Assembly: GCF_051014685.1 (NCBI RefSeq)
Contig: NC_135059.1
Span: 8,494,001-8,558,000 of the forward strand
Length of the DNA stretch: 64,000 nt
DNA from: Ptiloglossa arizonensis
Lineage: Eukaryota; Arthropoda; Insecta; Hymenoptera; Colletidae
Reading direction: 5' to 3'
The notes below the pieces were generated by a model. The model worked only from the letters and a program-made list of their open reading frames with translations. It was not told where the DNA came from and searched no databases. The translations under genes and the position numbers were made by a program. Shown in pieces: positions 51,676-62,560 of this stretch. Position 1 is the first letter of the stretch, and each line of letters begins with the position of its first letter.

Positions 51676-52542
51676 TCATTTTATAGAGATAACTTTCTCA
51701 ATATGATTTTTTAATGTTTCTAACTGTTGCATAGTTTCTGAATCTAACTGAGGAATGTGTGACATACGTAGTCCATCTTTAGGTAACAATGACATTATAT
51801 TACCATTACTTAAAGGTACATTAACATTGGCAATATCTTCTTGGACAACTGTAGAAACAAATAAGGGACTACCTTGCATACTAAGAACCATTTCCCCATG
51901 TCGTGGACGTCTTAACACATTTAACGGTGTATTGGGTTTGACTTTTGGAGTTACAAGCCCATACTCAGAGATATTGAGTTTCTGAATTGCAGGAGTTTTA
52001 AATTTAGCACCTTTCATAGATTCTTTTCCACGTTCCTTCCTAGTTTTCTTCACAGTCTCTTGATTAACTTCACTGAGTTTTATCTTGCTAGTTCTGGAAT
52101 TGCTACGTGTTCTTATGTTCCTAGATACTTCTTTATCCTTTTGAATTTTTGTTGGGTATGAAGTAACTACTCCCTCAGTCACGTATCCATCGTCGGATAC
52201 AGCAGTGATTCTTTTCGAGGTCTTTTTTCCTTTCACTATTCTCGGAGCCAAAACTAATGAATAATCATCAACTGAAGACGAAACTTTGTTGCAGTTTTCT
52301 TTCTGATTGTCAGTTTCATAAGTGAATATTTCAGCAAGGGTCATTTGCTGTATCTCCAGAGGAAACCGAGACAGAGTAATGTCTATAAATTTTTCAAGAC
52401 TTTTTATCTCCATTTCTGCTTCTGCTTCCATTCTTAAAATTCGTAAATGTGCCTGTTGCTTAAAATCTTGTATCAACAAATCAATTTCTTCCACCGGCTG
52501 CTGTTCTTGTTTTGATTTCCGTACACGCTTCGTTCGCGGCAT
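51676..52542 (-). CDS. borr: borealin (CDCA8), chromosomal passenger complex subunit, copy 1
   Basis: Borealin joins INCENP and Survivin to target Aurora B to centromeres and the spindle midzone. A single exon of 288 aa starts MPRTKRVRKSKQEQQPVEEI. The N-terminal helix (about residues 15-70, ILRMEAEAEMEIKSLEKFI) would form the three-helix bundle. A basic middle follows. The C-terminus has PLNVLRRPRHGEMVLSMQGS and NVPLSNGNIMSL, as in insect borealins. It shares a divergent promoter with LRRC51 copy 1. Copy 2 differs at 19 residues. Confidence 0.93.
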   Translation of the reverse strand: MPRTKRVRKSKQEQQPVEEIDLLIQDFKQQAHLRILRMEAEAEMEIKSLEKFIDITLSRFPLEIQQMTLAEIFTYETDNQKENCNKVSSSVDDYSLVLAPRIVKGKKTSKRITAVSDDGYVTEGVVTSYPTKIQKDKEVSRNIRTRSNSRTSKIKLSEVNQETVKKTRKERGKESMKGAKFKTPAIQKLNISEYGLVTPKVKPNTPLNVLRRPRHGEMVLSMQGSPLFVSTVVQEDIANVNVPLSNGNIMSLLPKDGLRMSHIPQLDSETMQQLETLKNHIEKVISIK

Positions 52543-53137
52543 TTCTGGTCACACGACAAATGACAAAACCAATCGTCTTTCGTTAATTTTTAGCTTCCCA
52601 CGATATTTGAGGTCCAAATGAATTTTGTGGATTCATATATTTAAAAATTCGATGTTTGCAGTACTACGTAGAAATAATGTTTTTGATTCCATTTATTAAC
52701 CGTTGACAATTTATAATTAAACGTCAGTGATTATGTGAAATATAGAATAGCAAAGAAACGTTATAGAACAAACGCGTCTCATGAGAACGACTCTTGTGTC
52801 GTAAATTGGTATTAGATTTCGAGTGTTCAAAAACGCGTTCAAACTCGTTTATTTGTTTTAATTCGAAATAACAAGAAAACGTCCGCGGTAAATTTACAAA
52901 GAATCGTCAAATTTGGACCCCTTTAATGTAAAGTTCTTAAATATTTTGTATAATTTCAAACGACATTATTGTAGATGAAAAATTGAATTGTTAACTCGAT
53001 AGATGGTATTACTGATAATTAATTTTAAGTAAACGATTTGAAAGTACGTATGTACTCACAGAATTTAGAATTCGTACGTTTCCTTCGAAATTTACTTGAT
53101 AGCATTGTTAAGTAATATTTACCTCTTAACATTTTTA
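52543..53137. promoter_or_regulatory. divergent promoter of borealin-1 and LRRC51-1
   Basis: 595 bases between divergent start codons, duplicated at 56092-56691 with clear divergence. I recognise no specific motif. Confidence 0.45.
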
Positions 53138-53855
53138 ATGGAACCGCGTAATGCATACAAAGATTTATTTTCCGATTACAAACGAGCTAAACAACAAGAG
53201 ATGATGATAGCTGCTCCATTGGATTTGTCATTTAAAAAAGCAACCACTATGAACGGTATGTTACACGATATATGACAGTTTTTTTATTCAATTCAACCGG
53301 ATGTTGGACATACAGTTATATGAAGTAGATTATCGTTTTTCCGTAAATAAAAACTTCTTTTTTATTGCTAAAGAATTAGCAAATAAACGTCCACAAGCAA
53401 TACGGACAGGTAAAATTCCTTTGAGAACCACTATGGACCGTTTTGTAACATGTTCGTTCTGGTTAAGCAATAATTCACTGACCTCAATGGATGGATTTAA
53501 AAATCTTGTTCACAAACTTCTTGATGACCCTGCATACCTTACCTGGATCGATCTTTCTTTTAACGAGATAGAGAGAATTGGAGATGATATTATCCAATTT
53601 CCAAATCTAAAAATTATTTACTTACATGGGAACAACATATGGAATATTAATGACGTGATAAAACTGAAAAACCTGCAAAATCTCAAATCCTTAACAATGC
53701 ATGGAAATCCCATTGAAAATCTTCAATATTATAGAGGATATATTGTTCATATTCTTCCACAATTGACAACATTAGACTTTTCAGCAATCCTCTCTGCAGA
53801 TAAGAAAAAAGCACCACCTGCTGGGTTTCACAAAATGATAAATCGCAATATATAA
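53138..53855 (+). CDS. LRRC51: leucine-rich repeat-containing protein 51, intact copy
   Basis: Small cytoplasmic LRR protein linked to cilia in animals. Two exons (53138-53255, 53374-53855) give 199 aa. It starts MEPRNAYKDLFSDYK, then PLDLSFKK (family PLDYSFR). LRR segments are TCSFWLSNNSLTSMDGF, LTWIDLSFNEIERIGD, LKIIYLHGNNIWNI and LKSLTMHGNPIENLQYYRGY. The cap ends ILPQLTTLDFSAILSADKKK, as in vertebrate LRRC51. This copy is complete; copy 2 is not. Confidence 0.9.
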
Positions 53856-54194
53856 ATATAAAACTTTATTTTTAAGTTGAATTTGTATTAAATACATGCC
53901 TTTTTAAGCATTGTTAATTGCAATATTTTTCTGAGAATGTACCATTTTTTTTGCTTTCATGATACTTTGAGTCAGAACTCTTACAGAAGATTCACTTTAA
54001 ACCTATACTTCTCATTTTTAAATTAACTCAAGATATGAACCATACAGTAGAAATTAATTGTCCAGTTTAAGTTGTATTTAATTAACAGAAGTAAAAAAGT
54101 CCTCATATTATATTACAAAATTGGATATAACTATTAGTGCAATTGCAGTATCTCTCTGTTGTAATATCAAACAATTCTTTATAGATAAAGTGAT
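53856..54194. other. 3' flank of LRRC51 copy 1
   Basis: AT-rich sequence with a copy at about 57323-57706. It has no gene of its own. Confidence 0.5.
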
Positions 54195-54754
54195 TCATTG
54201 TTGTCTATATTTACTGGGATGTTTAGTTGTCATTCTGTATCTCTATCTCGAAATCGCCTGCGTGATTGGTAACAACTGCGCGAGGACTTATAACTGTCGG
54301 ATCGCCTTTGTGTGCTTTTTTCGGTTTCCGAGATCGTTCGTGGCCATAACTGCGTAATCTGCTTCTGCTATGTTTCTTTTTCTTAAAATGTTATGTTCCT
54401 TCATCTCAAGATAATGAAGTACTTGGAGATTTAGAAGCCCCGAATAAAGATAAATAAGATCCATTTGTTCGATCCATAGTTTACTTTAATTGACACATTT
54501 TTAACAATATTGTATTTGGGTGATTTTGTTTGTTCGAGAGCTGCATGTGTACTACTATGGCTGATAAATCCTCACCAGGCATTGTGATGTTTAGATAGCG
54601 ACAAACTTGGTGTGTGACTGTTAATATCTCCTCCACTTGCTTTTGTTCTGGCTTCCTTGTACTGACTACGAAGCTCTCCTACATGTTTTTCTAATTGTTT
54701 TGGTTTAAGAGAAAACCAGACAGCTGCAATAGGTAGCTCGAGTAGAAGTTGTCT
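54195..54754 (-). pseudogene. truncated cyclin L 3' fragment
   Basis: Aligns with the last two exons of the full cyclin L gene (57707-58341). The RS-domain exon copy at about 54195-54440 is degraded. The exon-3 copy keeps QLEKHVGELRSQYKEARTKA and SHTPSLSLSKHHNAW, then meets a stop. About 75-80 bases are missing between the WFSL and PKQLE segments. It has no cyclin box, no start and no promoter of its own. Confidence 0.88.
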
Positions 54755-55224
54755 GAATAAAAATTGCATGTTAGAATAAACGTGCAAAGCTCTGCTTGAG
54801 AAAAGGAAAAAATTTTGCAATGTTATTTCATTAATGTATTTAAAATAGTAGTCCTCTACACGACATAATAAATAAACTTTTATTATTAGATACACAGACA
54901 TATATGAATTTTTACAATATTTACCTTAGTTATATAATACAAAAATTTTATCCTAATACGTATATTTATAGAAAATTTGTTTATATGTGTTTCTTATTGG
55001 TTTGTACAATCTTACATTATCTTAATATGCTGTATATGTATTGTTGTCATATAGAAAAAATAGCAGCAAATAATGGATAAATATCAAATGAACTTACACT
55101 TTTATTTATTTCACCAATGTTACTTGCATTAAAATTGTAACAAAATATTTAAAACACATTTCGATGGATCATTCAATTAGCACACACGGCAGTTAAATAT
55201 GAAATACATTCTAAAAAACATCCA

Positions 55225-56091
55225 TCATTTTATAGAGATAACTTTCTCAATATGCTTTTTTAATGTTTCTAACTGTTGCATAGTTTCTGAATCTAACTGA
55301 GGAATGTGTGACATACGTAGTCCATCTTTAGGTAACAATGACATTATATTACCATTACTTAAAGGTACATTAACATTGGCAATATCTTCTTGGACAACTG
55401 TAGAAACAAATAAGGGACTACCTTGCATACTAAGAACCATTTCCCCATGTCGTGGACGTCTTAACACATTTAACGGTGTATTGGGTTTGACTTTTGGAGT
55501 TACAAGCCCATACTCAGAGATATTGAGTTTCTGAGTTGCAGGAGTTTTAAATTTAGCATCTTTCATAGATTCTTTTCCACGTTCCTTCCTAGTTTTCTTC
55601 ACAGTCTCTTGATTAACTTCACTGAGTTTTATCTTGCTAGCTCTGGAATTGCTACGTGTTCTAATGTTCCTGGATACTTCTGTATCCTTTTGAATTTTTG
55701 TTGGGTATGAAGTAACTACTCCCTCAGTCACATATCCATCGTCGGATGCAGCAGTGATTCTTTTCGAGGTCTTTTCTTCTTCCACCATTCTCGGAGCCAA
55801 TGCTAATGAACAATCATCAACTGAAGACAAAACTTTGTTGCAGTTTTCTTTCTGATCGTCAGTTTCATAAGTGAATATTTCAGCAAGGGTCATTTGCTGT
55901 ATCTCCAGAGGAAACCGAGACAGAATAATGTCTATAAATTTTTCAAAACTTTTTATCTCCATCTCTGCTTCTGCTTCCATTCTTAAAATTCGTAAATGTG
56001 CTTGTTGGTTAAAATCTTGTATCAACAAATCAATTTCTTCCACCGACTGCTGTTCCTGTTTTGATTTTCGTATACGCTTCGTTCGCGGCAT
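55225..56091 (-). CDS. borr: borealin (CDCA8), copy 2
   Basis: Same 288-aa single-exon layout as copy 1, fully open. It differs at 19 residues, 18 of them in the first 186: V7I, P16S, K28N, L49F, T56I, N79D, S88L, Y94C, V97A, I102M, K104E, G105E, K106E, V115A, K137T, T151A, G178D, I186T, then N279K. The cluster at 102-106 turns a basic patch acidic. Residues 187-278 are identical with no silent change at all (55256-55534). The open frame suggests a working gene. Divergent function, as for the male-meiotic borealin paralogue australin of Drosophila, is possible but unproven. Confidence 0.9.
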   Translation of the reverse strand: MPRTKRIRKSKQEQQSVEEIDLLIQDFNQQAHLRILRMEAEAEMEIKSFEKFIDIILSRFPLEIQQMTLAEIFTYETDDQKENCNKVLSSVDDCSLALAPRMVEEEKTSKRITAASDDGYVTEGVVTSYPTKIQKDTEVSRNIRTRSNSRASKIKLSEVNQETVKKTRKERGKESMKDAKFKTPATQKLNISEYGLVTPKVKPNTPLNVLRRPRHGEMVLSMQGSPLFVSTVVQEDIANVNVPLSNGNIMSLLPKDGLRMSHIPQLDSETMQQLETLKKHIEKVISIK

Positions 56092-56691
56092 TTCTGGTCA
56101 CACGACAAATGACAAAACCAATAGTCGTTCGTTAATCTTTAGCTTCTCACGTTATTTGACGTCCAAATGAATTTTGTGGATTCGTATATCTAAAAATTCG
56201 TTGTTCGGTGTACTACGTAGAAATAATATTTTTGATTCCGTTTACTAACCGTATACAATTTATAATTAAACGTCAGTGATTATGTGAAGTATAAAGTAGC
56301 AAAGTAAAGTTACAGAATAAACGCGCCTTAAGCGAACGACTCTAGTGTCGAAAGTCGGCACTAGATTTCGAGTGTTCAAAAACGCATTTAAATTCGTTTA
56401 TTTGTTTTAATTCAAAATAACAAGAAAACGTGCGCGGTAAATTTCCGAAAAGGCGTCAGATCTCGACATATTTGAAATTATTAAATATTTTGTATAATTT
56501 CAGACGTCATTACTATAAATGAAAAATTTATTATAATTGAAATATAAATTCGATAGATGATATTACTGATAATTAATTTTAAGTAAACGATTTGAAAGTA
56601 CGTATGTACTCACAGAAATTAGAATTCGTACGTTTTCCCCGAAATTTGCTTGATAGCATTGTTAAGTAACATTTACCTCCTAAAATTTGAA
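56092..56691. promoter_or_regulatory. divergent promoter of borealin-2 and LRRC51-2
   Basis: Copy of 52543-53137 with numerous substitutions and small indels. No specific motif is recognised. Confidence 0.4.
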
Positions 56692-57322
56692 ATGGATCCC
56701 TATAATAAACAAGAGATGATGATAGTTGCTCCATTGAATTTGTCATTTCGAAAAGCAATCACTATGAACGGTATGTTACACGATATATGACAGTTTTTTT
56801 ATTCAATTCAACCGGATATTGGACATATAGCTACATGAAGTAGATTATCGTTTTTCCGTAAATAAAAACTTTTGTTTTATTGCTGAAGAATTGGCAAATA
56901 AACGTCCACAAGCAATACGGACAGGTAAAATTCCTTTGAGAACCGCTATGGACCGTTTTGTAACATGTTCGTTCTGGTTAAGCAATAATTCACTGACCTC
57001 AATGGATGGATTTAAAAATCTTGTTCACAAACTTCTTGATGACCCTGCATACCTTACCTGGATCGATTTTTCCTTTAACGAGATAGAGAGAATTGGAGAT
57101 GATATTATCCAATTTCCAAATCTAAAAATTATTTATTTACATGGGAACAACATATGGAATATCAATGACGTGATAAAACTGAAAAATCTGCAAAATCTCA
57201 AATTCTTAATGCATGGAAATCTTTTTGAAGATCTTCAATATTATAGAGGATATATTGTTCACATTTTCCCACAATTGACAACGTCAGACTCTTCAGTAAT
57301 ACTTTCTGCAGATAAGAAATAA
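56692..57322 (+). pseudogene. LRRC51: LRRC51 copy 2, decaying
   Basis: Exons 56692-56770 and 56889-57322 still read in frame for 170 aa. Relative to copy 1, the first exon has lost 39 bases (MDPYNKQEMM in place of the longer start). One codon is missing in the third repeat (LKFLMHGN for LKSLTMHGN), and repeat residues have changed (NPIENL to NLFEDL). A stop replaces a lysine codon after SADKK, removing the last 20 or so residues. Splice sites are intact, so it may still be transcribed. I read it as a pseudogene in progress. Confidence 0.75.
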
Positions 57323-57706
57323 TCACCACCTGCTAGGTTTTACAAAATGATAAACGGCAATACATGAATATAAAACTTTATTTTCAAGTTGCATTTGTAT
57401 TAAATACACGCCCTTTTAAGTATCGTTACTTGTAATATTTTTCTGAGAATGTACCGTTTTATTTCTTTTCAAGGTACTTTGAGTCGACACTCTTACAAAT
57501 GATTCACTTCAAACCTATACTTATCATTTTTAAATTAACTCAAGATATGTACCATACAGTAGAAATTAATTGTCCTATTTAAGTTGCATTTAATTAACAG
57601 AGGTAAAAAAGGCCTCATATTATATTACAAGATTGGATACAACTGTTAGTGCAATTGCAGTACCTCTCTGTTGTAATATGAAACAATTCTTTATAAATAA
57701 AGTGGT
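57323..57706. other. convergent 3' flank of LRRC51-2 and cyclin L
   Basis: AT-rich sequence homologous to 53856-54194. No gene is seen. Confidence 0.5.
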
Positions 57707-59222
57707 TCAATGTCGTCTGTGTTTACTGCGATGTTTACTTGATTTTTCTATATCTCTTTCTCGAGATCGGCTGCGCGATCTGTAACGACTGCGCGAGGAC
57801 TTATGACTGCCGGATCGTCTTCGTTGTGTTTTTTTCGGTTTTCGAGATCGTCCGTGGCTATGACTGCGTGATCTGCTTCTGCTATGTTTCTTTCTCTTGG
57901 AATGTTTTGTTCCTTCACCCCTGGATGGTGAAGTACTTGGAGATTTGGAACGCCTGAATAAAAATTAATAAGGTTCATTTGATTGGTCTACAGTTTATTT
58001 TAAATTGATATACTTTTAATAATACTATACCTGGGTGATTTTGTTCTTTCAGGTGCTGCATGTGTACCACTACGACTGATAAACCCACCCCAGGCATTAT
58101 GATGTTTAGGCAGTGGCGGACTTGGTGTGTGACTGTCAACATCTCCTCCTCTTGCTTTGGTTCTGGCTTCCTCGTACTGACGACGAAGCTCTTCTACACG
58201 TTTTTCTAATTGTTCCGGTTTAACGCGTGGCCGGAAATAAAGTCGTAATATACGGCGACAAACATCTCTAATTGCAGATTCGTTAACTTTAAAAAGGGAA
58301 AACCATGCGGGTGAAGTAGGTAGCGGGAGTTGAAGCTGTCTAGCTCCCAAATAGACGCACGCACAGGCAACTGTTTCTGGTTGATGTCTTAAAAATACAT
58401 CAGACCTTAATGAATCGTTCATATAATTCCAGCATTGTTGCATCAGAGCTCGATTCTTCTCATAACCTAATACTTGCAAGTACATAACGATAATTTTATG
58501 AGGATGCTTTACATGAACACAAAAACCTAGTTCCTTCAAAACTCTCCTTTCGGATTTAATTACTTGATTTTTTAATGCCACATAATTTTGATCGAGTATT
58601 ACTGGTTGTATCGGCCTGAAACAGATTTTAGACAAATAAATGAATAATATCTTGTATGCATTTATCTTAATCGCATTATTATAAATACGGAGCTACACTC
58701 ACTTTTGACTGGAGACTTGCTTTATATGATTAAAAACATTAATGACATCCCTGATGCGCCTCGGTGCCTCCTCAATTTTACTAGCTAAACAAACACAACC
58801 CATTGCAGTTGTTTCCATATTATGTCTAACTAACGATTTACTGTAATAAAATCGTTGAAATATTACTTGTCCTGTGGCCATTGCAACCTGCCCAAAGCAA
58901 TAAAGAAAGCAGAGATTATGGTAGTGTTTTGAGGTTATAGAGGTTATAGCGTTTACAAACATTTTGTTTATTTCCAAAATATACCACTAACCTGCGGCAA
59001 CTTCAGCAAAATACCAGCTGTTTGGATCAGTTCGCATCCTAATATTCGCAGATCAGTTTCGGTTTCTGCATCCAGTCCATCTAAATGCGACGGTGTTGAA
59101 TTAAGCTTGTCCTCGGGTAAAAGACAATTCTGCAACGTTAACACAATCTTTCCGTAAAGTTTCGTATTTCCTGTAGTTGTATTTTTGGTTGGGGCTATAG
59201 AATTTTCCTTCGTGTTACTCAT
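57707..59222 (-). CDS. CycL: cyclin L, splicing and transcription cyclin
   Basis: Partner of CDK11 in speckles; regulates pre-mRNA splicing. Four exons (58992-59222, 58703-58887, 58031-58615, 57707-57953) give 415 aa. ATG 59220-59222 ([11 protein letters not shown]) is preferred over an in-frame ATG 14 codons upstream. The cyclin boxes show [52 protein letters not shown] and [16 protein letters not shown]. The final exon encodes an RS domain ([18 protein letters not shown] and similar). Its 3' part lies inside the right duplication unit; the left unit has a dead copy. Confidence 0.95.
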
Positions 59223-61543
59223 CTTCACTCGCACAGTTCGAATAAAGATAAAAATTTTATTCATACAAGCATTTATCGCACAGGTTAACTTTTCATTTTC
59301 TTGAACACCATACCTCGAATATATAACCTTAAAGTTACGTGTTTACTTCGAGAAGTATAATTCGAATGCAATTTAGTTTTTCGATATGGCGCCACAGTCA
59401 ACTTTTATAAATCCGTTAATTCTTTCGGTTCTTATTAATAATATTCATAATATAACATAAATAAGATAGATATTGCATTTAATTAAAGATATATTGTTTT
59501 TCTTTGTGTATTTTTTTACATAATAAATGTGATTTTCAACCATGTTCAGCCATGTTCAACCACACACGATTAAATATGAGTTGTTCGTTTCACTTTGTAA
59601 CACATCTATTGCCAGTTTCTTGTCGTAACAATGTAAACATACCCTTAGGAAGCATTGGTCGGTTGTTTGCAGAACACTGGGATGCGCAAAAGTAACGGTT
59701 GTTTCGAAAAATGTTCGACAAATAAAAAGCAGTTTAAGTTAATTGATCTACATTTCGAAATAGGAACACGCTCCGAAGGAAGCGACGATATTCTTTTTAT
59801 GATCACGATCGAGAGTGAATTCTTTGTTTTTACGATGCGGTTCGAAAATTAATTCTTTGTTTTAATTGTGTTCGGTGTACGTTACGACATGTTTTACAAA
59901 TATTGTTGTAGTATTAGTTTTTTACACTTTACCATCGAGATTTCAACACGTCGACAACTGTTGCCGAAACGCGGAATCTACGTGTACCGAAGTAAAAAGT
60001 CGCGAGTCTGTGTTTAACGATGTAAAAACTGAAATAGAATCGATACCATACGTAATACGTCGTTACTTCAATATGGTTGAACTTTTCAAACGTAGTCTTT
60101 GATACAGGCACAAAGAAAAAAGAAATGTTACAATTTTGTGTTTATGTATATAATAATATATTCTTTCGGATATTACATGTCAGTTCTCTCTGTTATTCAA
60201 AATGAATATCCATAGATCGCGACAATAGTTTCGATGCGATTGCATTTGAAAAATTTTGACGGTGTTACCATTTCACACGAATTCTCGATCAATTTGAATA
60301 AAAATGTTTCCAAGCTTACAAAGTAATAGGATTTTGCGGACATTTCGCAAGAACGACATACTTAGTGTAATTATAAATATATACAGGTCAAGAAATAATA
60401 CATATAATATAATACAGTCGCATAACATAACAATTATCATACAACGTATACATAGTAGTAACTCATAGTGAAACGTAACGCAAAAAGTAAATAAAGAACT
60501 AACAATAGCGTAGGTATCAACTATACGGGCATACAAAGAATCATATTCTAGCTTTTTTTTTAAAAGTTCTTTCTCCTTTGATTTCGGTCCCTGTGTTTCT
60601 TCTTACGTACAAGAGTTGATATATGTCGATAGTAGACGAATCAGAAAGCAAATTTTGTATCGGCCACGAAATTTTCGTTGTGCTGTTTCGTCGATCCCAT
60701 GTTCGTGCAATCGATTGCGATATTTGAGTAATATAGTTAACGAAAGATCGAACGAAAGACGACGAACAATTTTATAAATCGAAAGTGAATTCAGGGTGGC
60801 TGTTTAAAGCCAATCTGGCTATTATACAACGCGAGGTACTTCAAGAAACATTCCGCTTTCGCATAGTTACAGTGGACCGAGGTAGGAACAGTTTTTTTTC
60901 GCGCGACAAATAACAGAATTATACGAAGCAATCGTTTTCGTAAGTCTTTGCGTCTCGTAGTCTATCGCGTCTAGTCTCGACATTTGAGAATATTTTGCGG
61001 AGTTTTTTTTTCTTTTCTCCAGCAAAACCGCGGTCGACTCTTGGAACGTTGCGCAAACGTTTCGGATAACTCGACGAAGCAATTACGCGTAGGTTAAAAC
61101 TTCTCGAAGGCTGCGCGATGTGTATGTGTGTGGTGTGCGTGCGCGCGTGTGTGTGTGTGCCTTTAAAAAATTTGAAAAAATAAAATTTCCAGCGTCAATG
61201 CTGTGGTTTTCTCCCTGCATTTCGCGGCGCGCATACATCGTCCGTGGTTTATACAGGGTGTTCCACAGTGGACGGTACAATTTCGATAAGAAGGCGTGGT
61301 GATTTTTCGCGGAAAGAAAAATTTGCGAAAGGAGAAAAAAGATCGAATTCACCCTTCGCGTCTCGGTCGTACCGTTCGTTACGGGACACCCTGTACAGAA
61401 ATAAGTTTTAAAGCATCCCGAACGGACGATAAAAAATCGGTTACACATCCACGCTGAAAGTCATTCGATAACGTTCACATCGGTATCTGGCAGTGATATA
61501 GCTCGCGTTTTCGTTCGAGGACGAAGCTCACGCACCTCGTCTG
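59223..61543. other. intergenic: cyclin L promoter to Psc-like 3' region
   Basis: The first 200 bases hold the cyclin L promoter, with a CTCF-like ATGGCGCCAC at 59386-59395. The rest is probably 3' UTR and flank of the Psc-like gene. A GT/CG simple repeat lies at about 61117-61162 and a small MITE at 61252. No gene is seen. Confidence 0.45.
61252..61395. mobile_element. 144-base MITE with TACAGGGTGT termini
   Basis: The ends TACAGGGTGTTCC (61252-61264) and the complement of 61383-61395, TACAGGGTGTCCC, form an inverted repeat. It extends inward with mismatches to a shared GGTAC. It begins and ends with TA, which suggests a Tc1/mariner-type target. No coding capacity. Confidence 0.55.
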
Positions 61544-62490
61544 TTAAGATCGTTCAACGACGTCCGTCCGTGGTGGCTTCGATGTGGCCTCGTTATTCAC
61601 ACGCGTTATCACCGCGTCGTTGCACATTCGCGGCGCTTCGATCTTCTCCACCGCTAACCCCTCTAGTTTCGTATCCGACTTCATGGAGGCGTTGAGGCTC
61701 TTTAAAAAATTCCCGAGATGTTCCGCGGCGATGGGATTATTTGCCCATTCGTTGGAGGGGAACGCAGCCAGCAGTCTCTTTTGAAACATTTCCGAAGTAA
61801 GCTGTTTCTCGTCGGACTGCTCGAAAGGGACTTTCTTCTCATTGTCGTTCGTCGAGACCTCAATCGTAGCGCCACCGTTCTCGGTCTTCGTCGTGTGCTC
61901 GGAAGACTTCGGTCCGTCCGAGGGGGAGGGGGACCCCTGCTCCACCGTGGAACATCTTTTGTTCGAAGTACTCTCGATAGTTACGGAGCTCGAATCCGGG
62001 CTGGCGGGTGATTTGCTACTTGAGACTTCGGCAGTTGCGTTATTCTTCGCCGAGCTTGGTGCTGGCACATCGTCCATCCTGTTCGAAGCGTCGTTCGCAT
62101 TGTCGTTGTTACGTGTATCCTCGTTACTCGGACTGGTTCCTGTGTCCCCGGGCGGTGGAGATGGCGAAGCCGTGGACGACACTCGGGGACTGGCCGCTTC
62201 GCGTTGAGGCGTTTGTCGCACCGAATTGTTCTCCACTTCCTTTCTGGAATCGTTGGATTCTAAATTGGAATCGCGCGGCACTTCAATGGATGACATTTTG
62301 TCCTCGTTGCCGCTGCTTCGCGGCGAGTATCTATTATTCGTCTCCACGTTTGTGGGGTACTTGGTTTGGACGGACAATTGTTGACCGGTATCGGTGGAGT
62401 CCAGAGCTTCATTGCCTCGGAACGCGGGCGTCTTGTTCGCCTCGTTCACCAGGGCTCGATTCAGACACGCGGATGCGGGTCTTTCGTTCG

Positions 62491-62521
<31 letters not shown>

Positions 62522-62522
62522 C

Positions 62523-62560
<38 letters not shown>

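Larger units (their letters stand above)
51204..54754. repeat. left unit of a ~3.55 kb tandem duplication
   Basis: Carries borealin copy 1, LRRC51 copy 1 and a 3' fragment of cyclin L. It aligns base for base with 54759-58341: the offset is 3555, dropping to 3549 after a 6-base deletion. Orientation is head to tail. The junction (54755-54758) joins the interior of a cyclin L exon to sequence downstream of borealin. Confidence 0.92.
54759..58341. repeat. right unit of the ~3.55 kb tandem duplication
   Basis: Carries borealin copy 2, the decaying LRRC51 copy 2 and the 3' part of the full cyclin L gene. The right breakpoint lies inside cyclin L exon 3 near 58341, where similarity to the left unit stops. 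Confidence 0.92.

Noticed and set aside
51755..51985. Plus-strand frames at 51755-51985 and 55304-55534 that are identical in both duplicate units
   Set aside because: They are antisense shadows of the borealin C-terminal coding region. Their identity reflects the conversion tract, not a gene.
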